Source: Prevotellaceae bacterium (GTDB taxonomy: Bacteria > Bacteroidota > Bacteroidia > Bacteroidales > UBA932). Taken from it: a stretch of DNA of 15,013 nucleotides. Positions 1-7,397 of this stretch are shown here, in pieces. The notes under the pieces were generated by a model. It was given only the letters and a program-made list of their open reading frames with translations, searched no databases and was not told where the DNA came from. Made by a program: the position numbers and the translations under genes. The stretch covers positions 1 through 15,013 of the forward strand of contig JAIRXY010000157.1 of assembly GCA_031268055.1 (NCBI GenBank), in the 5' to 3' direction. Within the stretch, counting starts at the first letter, position 1. Every line of letters starts with the position of its first letter.

Positions 1-1033
1 CGCGGTTTACGTATGGATTACTTTCGTCGTAGGAAGGGTCGTTAGCGTAAGGAACGGGTTTGGTATACGCGCCCCTCACCGGCAATCCGTTCCGCGTAAT
101 GTACGATTCCACGAGCGATTGCGTAGGTACGCGGCCGGTTACGCGCGAGTTGGGCACGGCTTGGGGTACCATATCAACAAAGTTGCCCCATGTTCTGGTA
201 AGCGGCACGTAGGTATAATCCAAAATCACCTCATCGTTGTACTCAAAGGCCGAGCTAAAGAGATTTTCGTACGCCGAATAGCTGGGCGTTGAGGTAGTGA
301 AAAGGCTGTAGGCGCCATAGTCCGCTTGGTTGTCTATCAAGTATCCGCAGTATTTTTTCACGTTTTCCATATCTCCCTGCAGCAGGTAAATCCGCGCTTT
401 GAGCACCACCGCCGCGGCCTTGGTAATGCGCCCGCGTTCGGCCGCGCTCAAGTCTTCCTTTTTCGGAAGCTCGGGAATGATGTCGTCCAGCTCCTGATGC
501 AGCGTAGCCAGCACGTTAGCGCGCGAGGTTCTTGTCATGGCCTTCGACTCCGACATGGTGATGTCATTCAGGAAGAAGGGGATATCGCCGTAAAAGTTCG
601 AGAGGCGGAAGTAGAGGTATGCGCGAATAAATCGTACCTGCGCCACCATAGCCGCTTTCACGGCAGGGGCAGCGTCGGGTATCAAATCCACGTGGTCGAT
701 AAACACGTTGCTGGTTTTGATTCCCTGGTAGCACCATTTCCATTCGCTTTTGAAAATTCCGGTGCTGGAGTTTGCCTGTCCCTCGCGAATAAGCGTTACG
801 TCGGACCCTCCTCGTGCTTCGATGAGGTTGTCGCTGAGCGCCTCATCCTGCCAAAGCTTATCTACCCCGTACATTTGATTGTAGGCCATGTTGAGCATCA
901 TGTTTGCCCGATCTAACGACGACCAAAACACGTCGTCGGTAAATTGGTTGGTGGGCAGCTGGTCGAGGCTGTTGCAGGCCGCCATAGCAATGCAGAGGAG
1001 CATTAAAGAAAAAGATTTCATTGTTTTTTTCAT
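1..1033 (-). CDS. SusD-like surface nutrient-binding lipoprotein (partial, C-terminus outside window)
   Basis: Surface lipoprotein that caps the adjacent SusC-like transporter and captures ligand (known role of SusD/RagB proteins). Read on the minus strand, 344 codons are open to the window edge with no stop. The first 20 residues are a lipoprotein signal: a short basic start (MKKTMK), a hydrophobic stretch, then lipobox AMAAC with Cys20. A SusD helical (TPR-like) core follows, with QVRFIRAYLYFRLSNFYGD near residues 115-133, the family's conserved 'R-hydrophobic-RAxxYF' segment. The visible end, YDESNPYVNR, resembles the stretch that usually leads into a conserved DPR motif. ATG at 1033 is preferred over the in-frame ATG at 1021, because AGGAG (1043-1047) sits 9 nt upstream of it. 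The gene starts 17 nt after the SusC stop, so both are almost certainly one transcript. Ligand is not predictable. Confidence 0.93.
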   Translation of the reverse strand, partial: MKKTMKSFSLMLLCIAMAACNSLDQLPTNQFTDDVFWSSLDRANMMLNMAYNQMYGVDKLWQDEALSDNLIEARGGSDVTLIREGQANSSTGIFKSEWKWCYQGIKTSNVFIDHVDLIPDAAPAVKAAMVAQVRFIRAYLYFRLSNFYGDIPFFLNDITMSESKAMTRTSRANVLATLHQELDDIIPELPKKEDLSAAERGRITKAAAVVLKARIYLLQGDMENVKKYCGYLIDNQADYGAYSLFTTSTPSYSAYENLFSSAFEYNDEVILDYTYVPLTRTWGNFVDMVPQAVPNSRVTGRVPTQSLVESYITRNGLPVRGAYTKPVPYANDPSYDESNPYVNR

Positions 1034-1050
1034 TGTCTTATTCTCCTATA

Positions 1051-4000
1051 TTAAAAAGTTAAATCTAATCCCATACCGTAATACTTCAGCGATGGGTAGT
1101 TGCGGGCGCTGTTGGCGCCTGCAGGCCCCATATTATTGCCAAACTCCGAAGATTCGGGGTCTACAAACGACACATTGCTGAACGTAAACAGGTTTTGTCC
1201 GTTAACGTAAATACGCGCCTTGCCCACGCCAATTCTTTTAGTAAGCTTTTCCGGCACGGTGTAGCCCAGCACAATATTTTTAACGCGCATGTAGGAGCCG
1301 TCGTACAGGAAAAGGTCGGACCCTGTTCGGAAGTTCTGGCTGCTTATGGCCAGCCGCGGATAGCGGGCGTTGGTGTTGGTGGGCGTCCAGTAGTCCAGCT
1401 GGTGCTCATAAATAGCGTACCCGTAGCCGGAGTGGAAAGGCTCCACCAGCTCACCACGGATAAACATGTCGCGCTTTAGCACGCCTTGCAGGAAAATTCC
1501 AAAATCAACACCTTTCCACTCCACGTTGTAGCTAGCCCCAAACGAGTAGCGCGGGAATGCATTACCCAGGTAGCACCAGTCGTTGTCGTTTATTACGCCG
1601 TCGCCGTTACGGTCTACATACTTTACGTCGCCCAGCTGGTAGGTCACGCCGGCCATTGTAGCCCATGAGTCTATTTCGGACTGCGTTTGGAAAAATCCGT
1701 CGGTTTTATAGGCATAGTACGACCGTAGCGGCAGCCCTTCGCGCAAAATTGTCCGCATTTCATCGTTGCTGTTGAACGATTCATATCCTTCGAAGTGAAC
1801 GACCTCATTCCACGAGTCTCCCATGTTGAAAGTAAAGCTGTGGTTGAAGTCGCCTGTTTTGAGCCGGTAGTCCAGCGTGATTTCCCAGCCTTGCGTGCGC
1901 ATTTCGCCGGCGTTGTAGTTTTGCGGGTCTGTGCCGTAAATGTCGGGCACCTGCGGCGCCACCAAGATGTGGGTGGTATTCTTGTTAAAGAAGTCAAGCC
2001 CCAGCGTCAGGCTGTTGTTGAAGAACGACGCATCAAGCCCGATGTTGAAGGTATGCGATACTTCCCACTGCAAGTTTTCGGAAGCCGCTTTAAATCCCGC
2101 GCCGCCCATCATGGTGTTATCAAAGGCGTAGGTATCGGAGTAAATCTGGTAGGTAGTCATGTACTGGTACAAGTCCACATTTTGATTTCCCAACGTTCCG
2201 TAGGTAGCGCGCAGCTTCAGGTCACCCACGTTTTCGTGGTAGGAATCCATAAACGATTCCTGCGACACCCGCCACCCGGCCGAGAAAGAAGGGAAGAATC
2301 CCCAGCGGAAGGCCTTTTCAAAGCGCGACGACCCGTCGTAGCGGAACGACGCCTCGGCATAGTAGCGGTCGTCATAGTCGTAGCCTGCTCGACCGAATAC
2401 AGAGGTAAGGCTCGTTTTCTTTGTATTTCCGGGCGTTACGGCCTGATCAGCCACGTTCACTTCGGAGCCGTCGCCGGCAATGCCGAGGTCTACGTTGGCG
2501 TATAAAATCTTGTTGCCGTTGGCGGTAAACGAATACGACTCATTTGACGCGCCCACCATAGCCGTGACGTGGTGCTTGCCGAAGTATTTATCGTAATCGG
2601 CCATGAGCTGCATATTGACTAAGTAAGACTGCTCGTTCCAGTCTTCGGTTTCATGGGTGGAGTTGGCAATGCTCGGTGTGCCGTTGATGTTCTGGTAACT
2701 GTAAAATTCCACCGGCAGCCGGCGAATGTAGCGGTGGTTGCGGAATACATCGGCGCCCAAGATGCCTTTTAGCTTCAGCCCGTCAACAATGCTCAGCTCC
2801 GTGGCCACGTTTGCGTTGATATAATCGTTGTCATGCCGGATGAAGCCGCCCGATTCCAGCATTCCCAGCGCGGTAAACTGCGTTAGGACGTCGTTTATCA
2901 TGTATTTTCCCGTAGCAGGGTCTTTTTGCCGGTAGTAGTAGTACGACGGGATGCGGGTCACATCGGCCGCAGTATTGCCGAAATTTGCCGAGGTGCTCTC
3001 GTCATTATTCCTCGTATAGCTCATCAGCGCCGACAGCTTGAGGCGCTTGTATTCGGTCGTTAAATTTGAGCGAAGGTTGATGCGCTCAATACCGTAATCG
3101 GGGCCTACGTAGTTGCTTTCCTGATTAAAGTAGCCCGCCGACACCATGTAGGTAGAATGCTGGTCGCCGCCCGCAATGCTTACGTTGTAGGTTTGCTGGA
3201 GGCCATCTTTCAGGATGGTATTCTCGAATTGCTCGCCGTTGCCATGCTCGTAGAGATCGCGGATTTGCGCGGCGGTAAATTCAGGCTCCATTCCGGAGTT
3301 CACCCGCGCAATATTTTTCAGCGTTGCATTCTGGTAGCCTTCCGTTTTTGTGAATAAAAATTCGGGATGCTCCCATCCGACCATTGTGCTTACCTGCACC
3401 ACAGGCGCTTGGTTTTTATGCCCCTTCTTGGTGCTCACCAGCAGCACGCCGTTGGCGCCCCGCGACCCGTAAATGGCCGCAGTACCCGCATCCTTCAAAA
3501 TCGACACGCTTTCAATGTCATTCGGGTTCAGCTTATTAAAGCTGGCGTTATCGGATACCAACCCGTCAATGACGTACAAAGGGTCGTTGTTGTTCATTGT
3601 CCCCACCCCACGAATGTTGATATTCGTTTGCTGGTCGTTGGGGTTAGAGCTTCGCTGCTGAATGATAAGCCCCGGCGAAGCGCCCTGCAAAGCCTGCATT
3701 AAGTTCGCCACCGGACGGTTGGCAATGACGTCAGCCTTCACCTGATCTACCGCGCCCACCGTACGTCGCCGCGTGGTGGTGCCATACCCAATGACGATAA
3801 CTTCATCCAGCGCCTTCAAATCTTTCTCCAAAATAATGGTAAGCGGCTGCCCCGTTACGGCAACTTCCTTGGGCGCAAACCCCAAGTAGCTCACCACGAT
3901 AACCGCGTTGCGCGGAAGCTCCATGCTGAAGTTTCCGCGAATATCCGTAGAAACGCCAACAGTAGCGCCTTTTTGGATAACGGTTCCCCCGATTATTGGC

Positions 4001-4161
4001 TCGCCCGCCTCGTCCAAGACCGTGCCGACGACTTCTATTTTTTCACCGGCTTGTCCCTGAGCAGTAAGCGCTTTCGGTGTCAATAGCAGCAGCAACGACA
4101 CAAAAAGCAACAAAAAGCTGCTCCATACGATTGTTTGTTTTTTACTCATCGAATCATTCAT
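1051..4161 (-). CDS. SusC/RagA-family TonB-dependent outer-membrane transporter
   Basis: Outer-membrane barrel that imports a ligand held by the SusD partner, powered by TonB-ExbBD (family knowledge). About 1036 residues, normal for SusC. Order seen: signal peptide with a long hydrophobic run and a cut near ALTAQG; a carboxypeptidase-regulatory-like domain (residues about 43-115, ending in VVSYLGFAPKEV); DEVIVIGYG at about 119-127; plug domain; the SusC signature SILKDAGTAAIYGSRGANG starting at about 220; then the barrel, ending GMGLDLTF with a terminal Phe as expected of a beta-signal. The frame extends upstream to an ATG at 4203, but that start puts 18 extra residues before the signal peptide. 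ATG at 4161 or 4149 fits better; neither has a strong ribosome binding site, so the choice is uncertain by a few codons. No neighbouring enzyme reveals the substrate. Confidence 0.96.
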   Translation of the reverse strand: MNDSMSKKQTIVWSSFLLLFVSLLLLLTPKALTAQGQAGEKIEVVGTVLDEAGEPIIGGTVIQKGATVGVSTDIRGNFSMELPRNAVIVVSYLGFAPKEVAVTGQPLTIILEKDLKALDEVIVIGYGTTTRRRTVGAVDQVKADVIANRPVANLMQALQGASPGLIIQQRSSNPNDQQTNINIRGVGTMNNNDPLYVIDGLVSDNASFNKLNPNDIESVSILKDAGTAAIYGSRGANGVLLVSTKKGHKNQAPVVQVSTMVGWEHPEFLFTKTEGYQNATLKNIARVNSGMEPEFTAAQIRDLYEHGNGEQFENTILKDGLQQTYNVSIAGGDQHSTYMVSAGYFNQESNYVGPDYGIERINLRSNLTTEYKRLKLSALMSYTRNNDESTSANFGNTAADVTRIPSYYYYRQKDPATGKYMINDVLTQFTALGMLESGGFIRHDNDYINANVATELSIVDGLKLKGILGADVFRNHRYIRRLPVEFYSYQNINGTPSIANSTHETEDWNEQSYLVNMQLMADYDKYFGKHHVTAMVGASNESYSFTANGNKILYANVDLGIAGDGSEVNVADQAVTPGNTKKTSLTSVFGRAGYDYDDRYYAEASFRYDGSSRFEKAFRWGFFPSFSAGWRVSQESFMDSYHENVGDLKLRATYGTLGNQNVDLYQYMTTYQIYSDTYAFDNTMMGGAGFKAASENLQWEVSHTFNIGLDASFFNNSLTLGLDFFNKNTTHILVAPQVPDIYGTDPQNYNAGEMRTQGWEITLDYRLKTGDFNHSFTFNMGDSWNEVVHFEGYESFNSNDEMRTILREGLPLRSYYAYKTDGFFQTQSEIDSWATMAGVTYQLGDVKYVDRNGDGVINDNDWCYLGNAFPRYSFGASYNVEWKGVDFGIFLQGVLKRDMFIRGELVEPFHSGYGYAIYEHQLDYWTPTNTNARYPRLAISSQNFRTGSDLFLYDGSYMRVKNIVLGYTVPEKLTKRIGVGKARIYVNGQNLFTFSNVSFVDPESSEFGNNMGPAGANSARNYPSLKYYGMGLDLTF

Positions 4162-4350
4162 AATTAAAAGATATTCATTAAGATTAAAAATTGGTACGCC
4201 CATTCATGGCTTCTTCATTTACTTGTTGATGTTTTATTTGGTTAAAATACGCGAAATAAATAGTGTGTAATGGTGCCCCGTTTTGTAAAGATGTAATATT
4301 GGTAAAAACCAACATGCTGACAACAAAATAACCGCTTAACCACCGCCACA

Positions 4351-4420
4351 TTCCGTACCCTACGGAACGGTAGCGATGAGGTGTAATTTATTTTCCATCA
4401 ACATTTTATTCCTACGGAAC
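4351..4420. promoter_or_regulatory. Repeated CCTACGGAAC element, first copy in a 7-bp hairpin
   Basis: TTCCGTA (4351-4357), spacer CCC, and TACGGAA (4361-4367) form a perfect inverted repeat. The ten bases CCTACGGAAC (4359-4368) recur exactly at 4411-4420, 52 bp away and in the same orientation. They lie about 190-260 bp upstream of the SusC start. Two identical sites spaced near five helical turns suggest a regulator-binding pair, but they could equally be copies of a dispersed short repeat. No regulator gene is in view. Confidence 0.4.
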
Positions 4421-4593
4421 AAGCATTTAATGAAATCGGAACCATTACAAGCTGGTTACTTTGCATACCTAAATGAAAGAACCATTTCCTGAGGAGGGGG
4501 GAGATATATCGGAAAAGGCATAAAGCGGCCTGCCTCTTACACAGCAGGATAAGCCATAATTACATATATGTATAATATATGAAATATTTTTTG

Positions 4594-4601
4594 TAACTTT
4601 G
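4594..4601 (+). promoter_or_regulatory. Promoter-like -7 motif (TAACTTTG) next to the GT tract
   Basis: TAACTTTG matches the Bacteroidetes -7 consensus TAnnTTTG exactly, and is identical to the -7 motif of the mraZ promoter at 7364. No TTTG/TTG element is present 19-21 bp upstream, so the match is only half a promoter. If used, the transcript would start at or just before the (GT)n tract. No protein-coding gene follows on this strand. Confidence 0.3.
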
Positions 4602-4608
4602 GCATTTT

Positions 4609-4682
<74 letters not shown>

Positions 4683-4878
4683 CGCGCGTCAACAACCAAA
4701 CCGATAGCGCCCCGATTGCAGGCGAGCTCCCATCTAAAATTGAGTATGGTGAAAAGATGCGACATCAAAAAAAATTTAAATGTATATCATCAGATAAAAT
4801 CAAGCCTACAACCAACATTGTTGCCTTATAAAATTTACAAAACAAAATGGCGCGGCTATAAAAATGCTATCACGGCGA

Positions 4879-4886
4879 CAAAGGTA
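4879..4886 (-). promoter_or_regulatory. Minus-strand -7 motif (TACCTTTG), copy 1
   Basis: The complement of CAAAGGTA reads TACCTTTG, an exact TAnnTTTG match, on the strand that encodes SusC. No clear TTTG box is seen 19-21 bp upstream. It is the nearest exact -7 match upstream of SusC that I found. If real, it would give a leader of about 700 nt that contains the (CA)n form of the microsatellite. Confidence 0.3.
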
Positions 4887-4895
4887 TGATACTTT

Positions 4896-4951
4896 AAAGT
4901 TAAAATCATTTGAAAAAATGATTTTAGCACTTTAATTTTTGATATTTTTTT
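4896..4951 (+). terminator. AT-rich hairpin with GAAA loop and T-run (possible terminator)
   Basis: TAAAATCATTT (4901-4911) and AAATGATTTTA (4916-4926) are perfect complements around a GAAA tetraloop. Outside them AAAGT (4896-4900) pairs with ACTTT (4929-4933) across a two-base bulge, giving about 16 pairs. A T-rich stretch follows, including a run at 4945-4951. The stem is almost all A-T pairs, so termination strength is doubtful. On the plus strand it would end a transcript begun near 4600; on the minus strand no useful T-run follows. Confidence 0.4.
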
Positions 4952-5053
4952 CCGCCAGAGAATTGCAGCAAGCAGGATTTGTAACTGTAAAGTGCTTATA
5001 CACAGGAATAGCTTGTGCGAGGACAAAAATTATATAATGAAACATTCTGCCGG

Positions 5054-5061
5054 CAAAGGTA
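5054..5061 (-). promoter_or_regulatory. Minus-strand -7 motif (TACCTTTG), copy 2
   Basis: The complement reads TACCTTTGCC, an exact TAnnTTTG match with the frequent trailing C. It lies just past the terminator at 5086-5118 on the minus strand, so any transcript would be independent of the lipid operon and head toward susC. No good -33 box is visible. The bases CAAAGGTAT are shared with copy 1 at 4879. Confidence 0.3.
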
Positions 5062-5085
5062 TCTCCGCCAGCGGGTAAAGAGCGT

Positions 5086-5118
5086 AAATAAAAAGAGGGC
5101 AACCACAAGGGTTGCCCT
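5086..5118 (-). terminator. Intrinsic terminator of the acyltransferase operon
   Basis: Read on the minus strand, AGGGCAACC (5110-5118) and GGTTGCCCT (5096-5104) form a perfect 9-bp stem around a 5-nt loop, followed directly by CTTTTTATTT (5086-5095). Stem strength and T-run make this a clear Rho-independent terminator. It is about 120 nt past the stop of the N-acyltransferase gene, so it closes that operon and insulates the SusC region from it. Confidence 0.85.
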
Positions 5119-5238
5119 ACGCTACATTTCATCCCATATTGGTAGATGTATAATGTTGATTGTTATGTTTTTACACCTTGTCTTGGTGGCGTTTGGTTGC
5201 AGATGGCAGATGCATTTTCAGCATGATTTTTTTTCCCT

Positions 5239-6225
5239 TTACAGGCTTCCACCACCGCGGTGGCTGCGCCGCCGCGGGAAGAGCTGGTTGATGATTGCTG
5301 CCCCGCGCTGCCGGTGGTGGTCTACCACGTGCCGCTCCAACTTCTCCCGGTATATATCGCCTATGGTGACAAGGATTCCGGTTTCCTCCACCGCGCCAAA
5401 CTCGTGGTTGATGGCGGTGCCAAAGGTTTTCATGGTTGCCGAAAGATTCATGTAGGAGTTGATGAGCGGAGGAATATACTCGCCCCGCGCGCGCACCTCG
5501 CGCGAAAGAATCTTATGGTCTTCCTCGTAGCTGCGTCCGGTAAACAGGGCGTCGAGCGCGTGCTTGTCTATATTCAGCTCGAGCGGCTCCATCGGCAGCA
5601 CGAGGTTTTCCTTGTCGGGGAAATGCTTTTGCATAAAGTACAGCACCATGTTGCGCGCCTCCACGTTGTAGGAGGTGTACATGGTGACCTTGCCGAAGAG
5701 GTAGCGCAGGTTGGGATGGTTTAGTATTAATCCCCCCAGCCCGTCCCACAGGTTATCGAGCGCGTAGAGGCTGCGGGAGTTGCGGCGGGAGCTCTGGAAG
5801 TCGGGCTGCACGAACGAGCGCCCCAGCTCTACGGTGTAGGGCATGTAGTCGGCCTTAAACTTGTCGGAGAAGTGGAAGAGCTCGGATGTTGCCAAGTCGG
5901 AGATTTCGCACTCGTTGGTGTAGATGTAGCGGTATCCCCCCAGAATCTCTTGCTCGCGCGAGTTCCATACGATGAGCTGCTTGTATGGGTTTTTCGACAC
6001 GTCAAACGGGTCTATGTCGATAGCTTTACCCGTTCCGCCTCCCGCCACGCGGAAGCTTATTTCGCGCAGGCGTCCAATCTCAAGCATGGTGTTGGGGGCG
6101 TTATTGTTGTCCAGAATGTAGAGCTCATTGTCGCCCTTGTTCGTTTTTTTCAAAAACTTATCTTCACTCAGCTCGTGCAGGATGAGCCGCCTGTCTATTG
6201 GAGCTATGATTGGTTCCATCTTCAT
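5239..6225 (-). CDS. glsB: GNAT-type N-acyltransferase, GlsB/OlsB-like ('hemolysin' family)
   Basis: Probable N-acyltransferase that attaches a 3-hydroxy fatty acid to an amino acid, the first step to an amino-acid lipid; in Bacteroides the homologous GlsB makes glycine lipid (family knowledge; substrate here inferred). The 328-residue protein shows the family block EIGRLREISFRVAGGGTGKAID (residues about 49-70), followed by DPFD, then VELGRSFVQPDFQ at about 132-144. The C-terminus is unusually basic (RRRSHRGGGSL) and may touch the membrane or be non-essential. ATG at 6225 is taken; Met3 (6219) is an alternative. It begins 21 nt after the stop of the O-acyltransferase gene and is read with it; an intrinsic terminator follows. 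Older annotation calls such proteins hemolysins, which is misleading. Alternative substrate: ornithine or another amino acid. Confidence 0.82.
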   Translation of the reverse strand: MKMEPIIAPIDRRLILHELSEDKFLKKTNKGDNELYILDNNNAPNTMLEIGRLREISFRVAGGGTGKAIDIDPFDVSKNPYKQLIVWNSREQEILGGYRYIYTNECEISDLATSELFHFSDKFKADYMPYTVELGRSFVQPDFQSSRRNSRSLYALDNLWDGLGGLILNHPNLRYLFGKVTMYTSYNVEARNMVLYFMQKHFPDKENLVLPMEPLELNIDKHALDALFTGRSYEEDHKILSREVRARGEYIPPLINSYMNLSATMKTFGTAINHEFGAVEETGILVTIGDIYREKLERHVVDHHRQRGAAIINQLFPRRRSHRGGGSL

Positions 6226-6246
6226 TGTAGTTACAAAAATTTTAAG

Positions 6247-7080
6247 TTACGAATTGCGAATCTTTGAATTTTCCCGCAGGCTGTAGGTTTTTTTGCGGAC
6301 AAAATCCACCCATTCGCTTACATTTTTTTCTTTAGAGAACGTTTCATGCGGGATTGCCTCCCCGATGTATAGCTTGAAGCTGCCGTTGCGCTGCTTGAAG
6401 AGCTCGTCGGCGAGGTACAGCATTTCCAAGTTTGCCTTTATCCCCAGCCGCTTGCGCCAGTTGGCCAAGCCGTAGAAGAAGCTGGAGTTGCGCCCCTCAA
6501 AGAACATGGGGACGACGTTGCGCTTGTGCTCCACGGCCATTTTGACGAAGCTTTTTCGCCACGGCAGGTCGGTAATTTCACCCCTTATTTTTCGCGAGCA
6601 GAGCCCTGCCGGAAAGTAGAGCAGCTGAGCGTCGGAGCTCAGACATTCGCGCAGCTGCCGCACCGCTTCTGCCGGCTGCGCGCCGTGCTTGTTGATGGGC
6701 AAGAACAGCGGTTGCAGCGGTTGCAGCCAAAGGAGGAAGTCGTTTACCGGAAACTTGACGTTGGGAAAAATTTGGCCGATGGCGTCCATGATAATCGCTC
6801 CGTCCAGCCCGCCCAGCGGGTGGTTGGCAACAAACAGGTAGCGCTCGCCCTGCTGTAGCCGCTCTGCTCCTTGCAGGCTGTAGGAAATGTTGAGGTAGCG
6901 AATCAAGTCGTGCAGGAATGGCAGGCCGGGCGTGCGGAACGTTGTCAGCACGTGGTTAACCTCATCCTGATGCAGGATACGCTTGAGGTAGCGCAGCGCA
7001 AAGCGCGGGATGCACCTCAATAAACGTGGATTTTTGTATGCTATAAGTTTTTCTATGTCAATTGTTTGTATACTTTCCAC
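6247..7080 (-). CDS. glsA: PlsC-like O-acyltransferase, GlsA/OlsA-like
   Basis: Probable membrane-associated acyltransferase that adds the second fatty acid to the hydroxyl of the N-acylated amino acid made by its neighbour (inferred from the pairing and from the Bacteroides glycine-lipid pathway). In 277 residues it shows the acyltransferase blocks: ANHPLGGLDG with His87 and Asp93, FPAGLCSRK at about 156-164 in place of the usual substrate-binding block, and VVPMFFEG at about 189-196. His and Asp are five residues apart rather than the classical four. The start is GTG at 7080; no ATG occurs early enough to replace it without cutting into the domain. A -7 motif at 7112-7119 would place transcription about 25 nt ahead of it. 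It could instead acylate a lysophospholipid, but the adjacent GNAT gene favours amino-acid lipids. Confidence 0.8.
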   Translation of the reverse strand: MESIQTIDIEKLIAYKNPRLLRCIPRFALRYLKRILHQDEVNHVLTTFRTPGLPFLHDLIRYLNISYSLQGAERLQQGERYLFVANHPLGGLDGAIIMDAIGQIFPNVKFPVNDFLLWLQPLQPLFLPINKHGAQPAEAVRQLRECLSSDAQLLYFPAGLCSRKIRGEITDLPWRKSFVKMAVEHKRNVVPMFFEGRNSSFFYGLANWRKRLGIKANLEMLYLADELFKQRNGSFKLYIGEAIPHETFSKEKNVSEWVDFVRKKTYSLRENSKIRNS

Positions 7081-7111
7081 GGTTAAGACAGAGTTTTTAT
7101 TTACAATGGGA

Positions 7112-7119
7112 CAAAGATA
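7112..7119 (-). promoter_or_regulatory. -7 promoter motif of the acyltransferase operon
   Basis: The complement reads TATCTTTG, an exact match to TAnnTTTG, 32 bp upstream of the GTG start, giving a leader of roughly 25 nt. A convincing -33 TTTG is not seen at 19-21 bp, so this rests on the -7 motif and its position. Confidence 0.5.
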
Positions 7120-7329
7120 AGGATTTTATAGATAACAGTTGCTATGTAGCTTTTTTTTATCAAAATATTTTTTCTGCGATGGAAGTTATCAACACAAAAT
7201 GTTTAGAACCTGTTGGCATCAGGCGTATAAGCTGCTTTCACATAGCATATTTGATTGGATTTTAGCTGCTTAATATCAACAGCACATAGGGCGGGTTAAG
7301 GTGTTGAAAAAAAAAGCAGCAGCACGCCG

Positions 7330-7373
7330 TGGGTAAAAATGTTGCATAATGGGAAGATATGTGTAACTTTGTG
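7330..7373 (+). promoter_or_regulatory. Candidate MraZ operator: TG(G/T)(G/T) every 10 bp
   Basis: TGGG (7330), TGTT (7340), TGGG (7350), TGTG (7360) and TGTG (7370) recur at exactly 10-bp intervals across the mraZ promoter. In E. coli, MraZ, a ring-shaped oligomer, binds TGGG-type direct repeats with a 10-bp period upstream of mraZ and represses the operon (established). The same period and overlap with the -33/-7 elements suggest autorepression here. The match is by eye, and only two units are full TGGG. Confidence 0.6.
7342..7371 (+). promoter_or_regulatory. mraZ/dcw operon promoter
   Basis: TTG at 7342-7344 and TAACTTTG at 7364-7371 are separated by 19 bp, agreeing with the Bacteroidetes vegetative promoter (-33 TTTG or TTG, 19-21 bp, -7 TAnnTTTG). 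Transcription would begin near 7376-7380, about 20 nt before the mraZ ATG. It is the best-formed promoter in the window. Confidence 0.75.
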
Positions 7374-7397
7374 TAGCGTAAAAGTAGCGCTCAAATC

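Larger units (their letters stand above)
7081..7397. other. Divergent intergenic region between lipid operon and dcw cluster
   Basis: About 317 bp with no convincing gene. It holds the candidate minus-strand promoter of the acyltransferase operon near its left end and the plus-strand mraZ promoter with its periodic TG array near its right end. The middle (about 7125-7325) is AT-rich; the open frame crossing it shows no domain. Confidence 0.75.

Noticed and set aside
326..916. Plus-strand open frame of 196 residues opposite susD
   Set aside because: It is antisense to a well-supported SusD-like gene and has no domain; many such shadows occur in this GC-rich coding DNA.
4932..5132. Minus-strand 66-residue open frame
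   Set aside because: It runs through the intrinsic terminator and a hairpin, and its residues match no pattern I know.
5239..6225. Hemolysin
   Set aside because: The old family label is historical; the GNAT-type motif and the acyltransferase neighbour point to lipid synthesis, and no pore-forming or secretion feature is seen.
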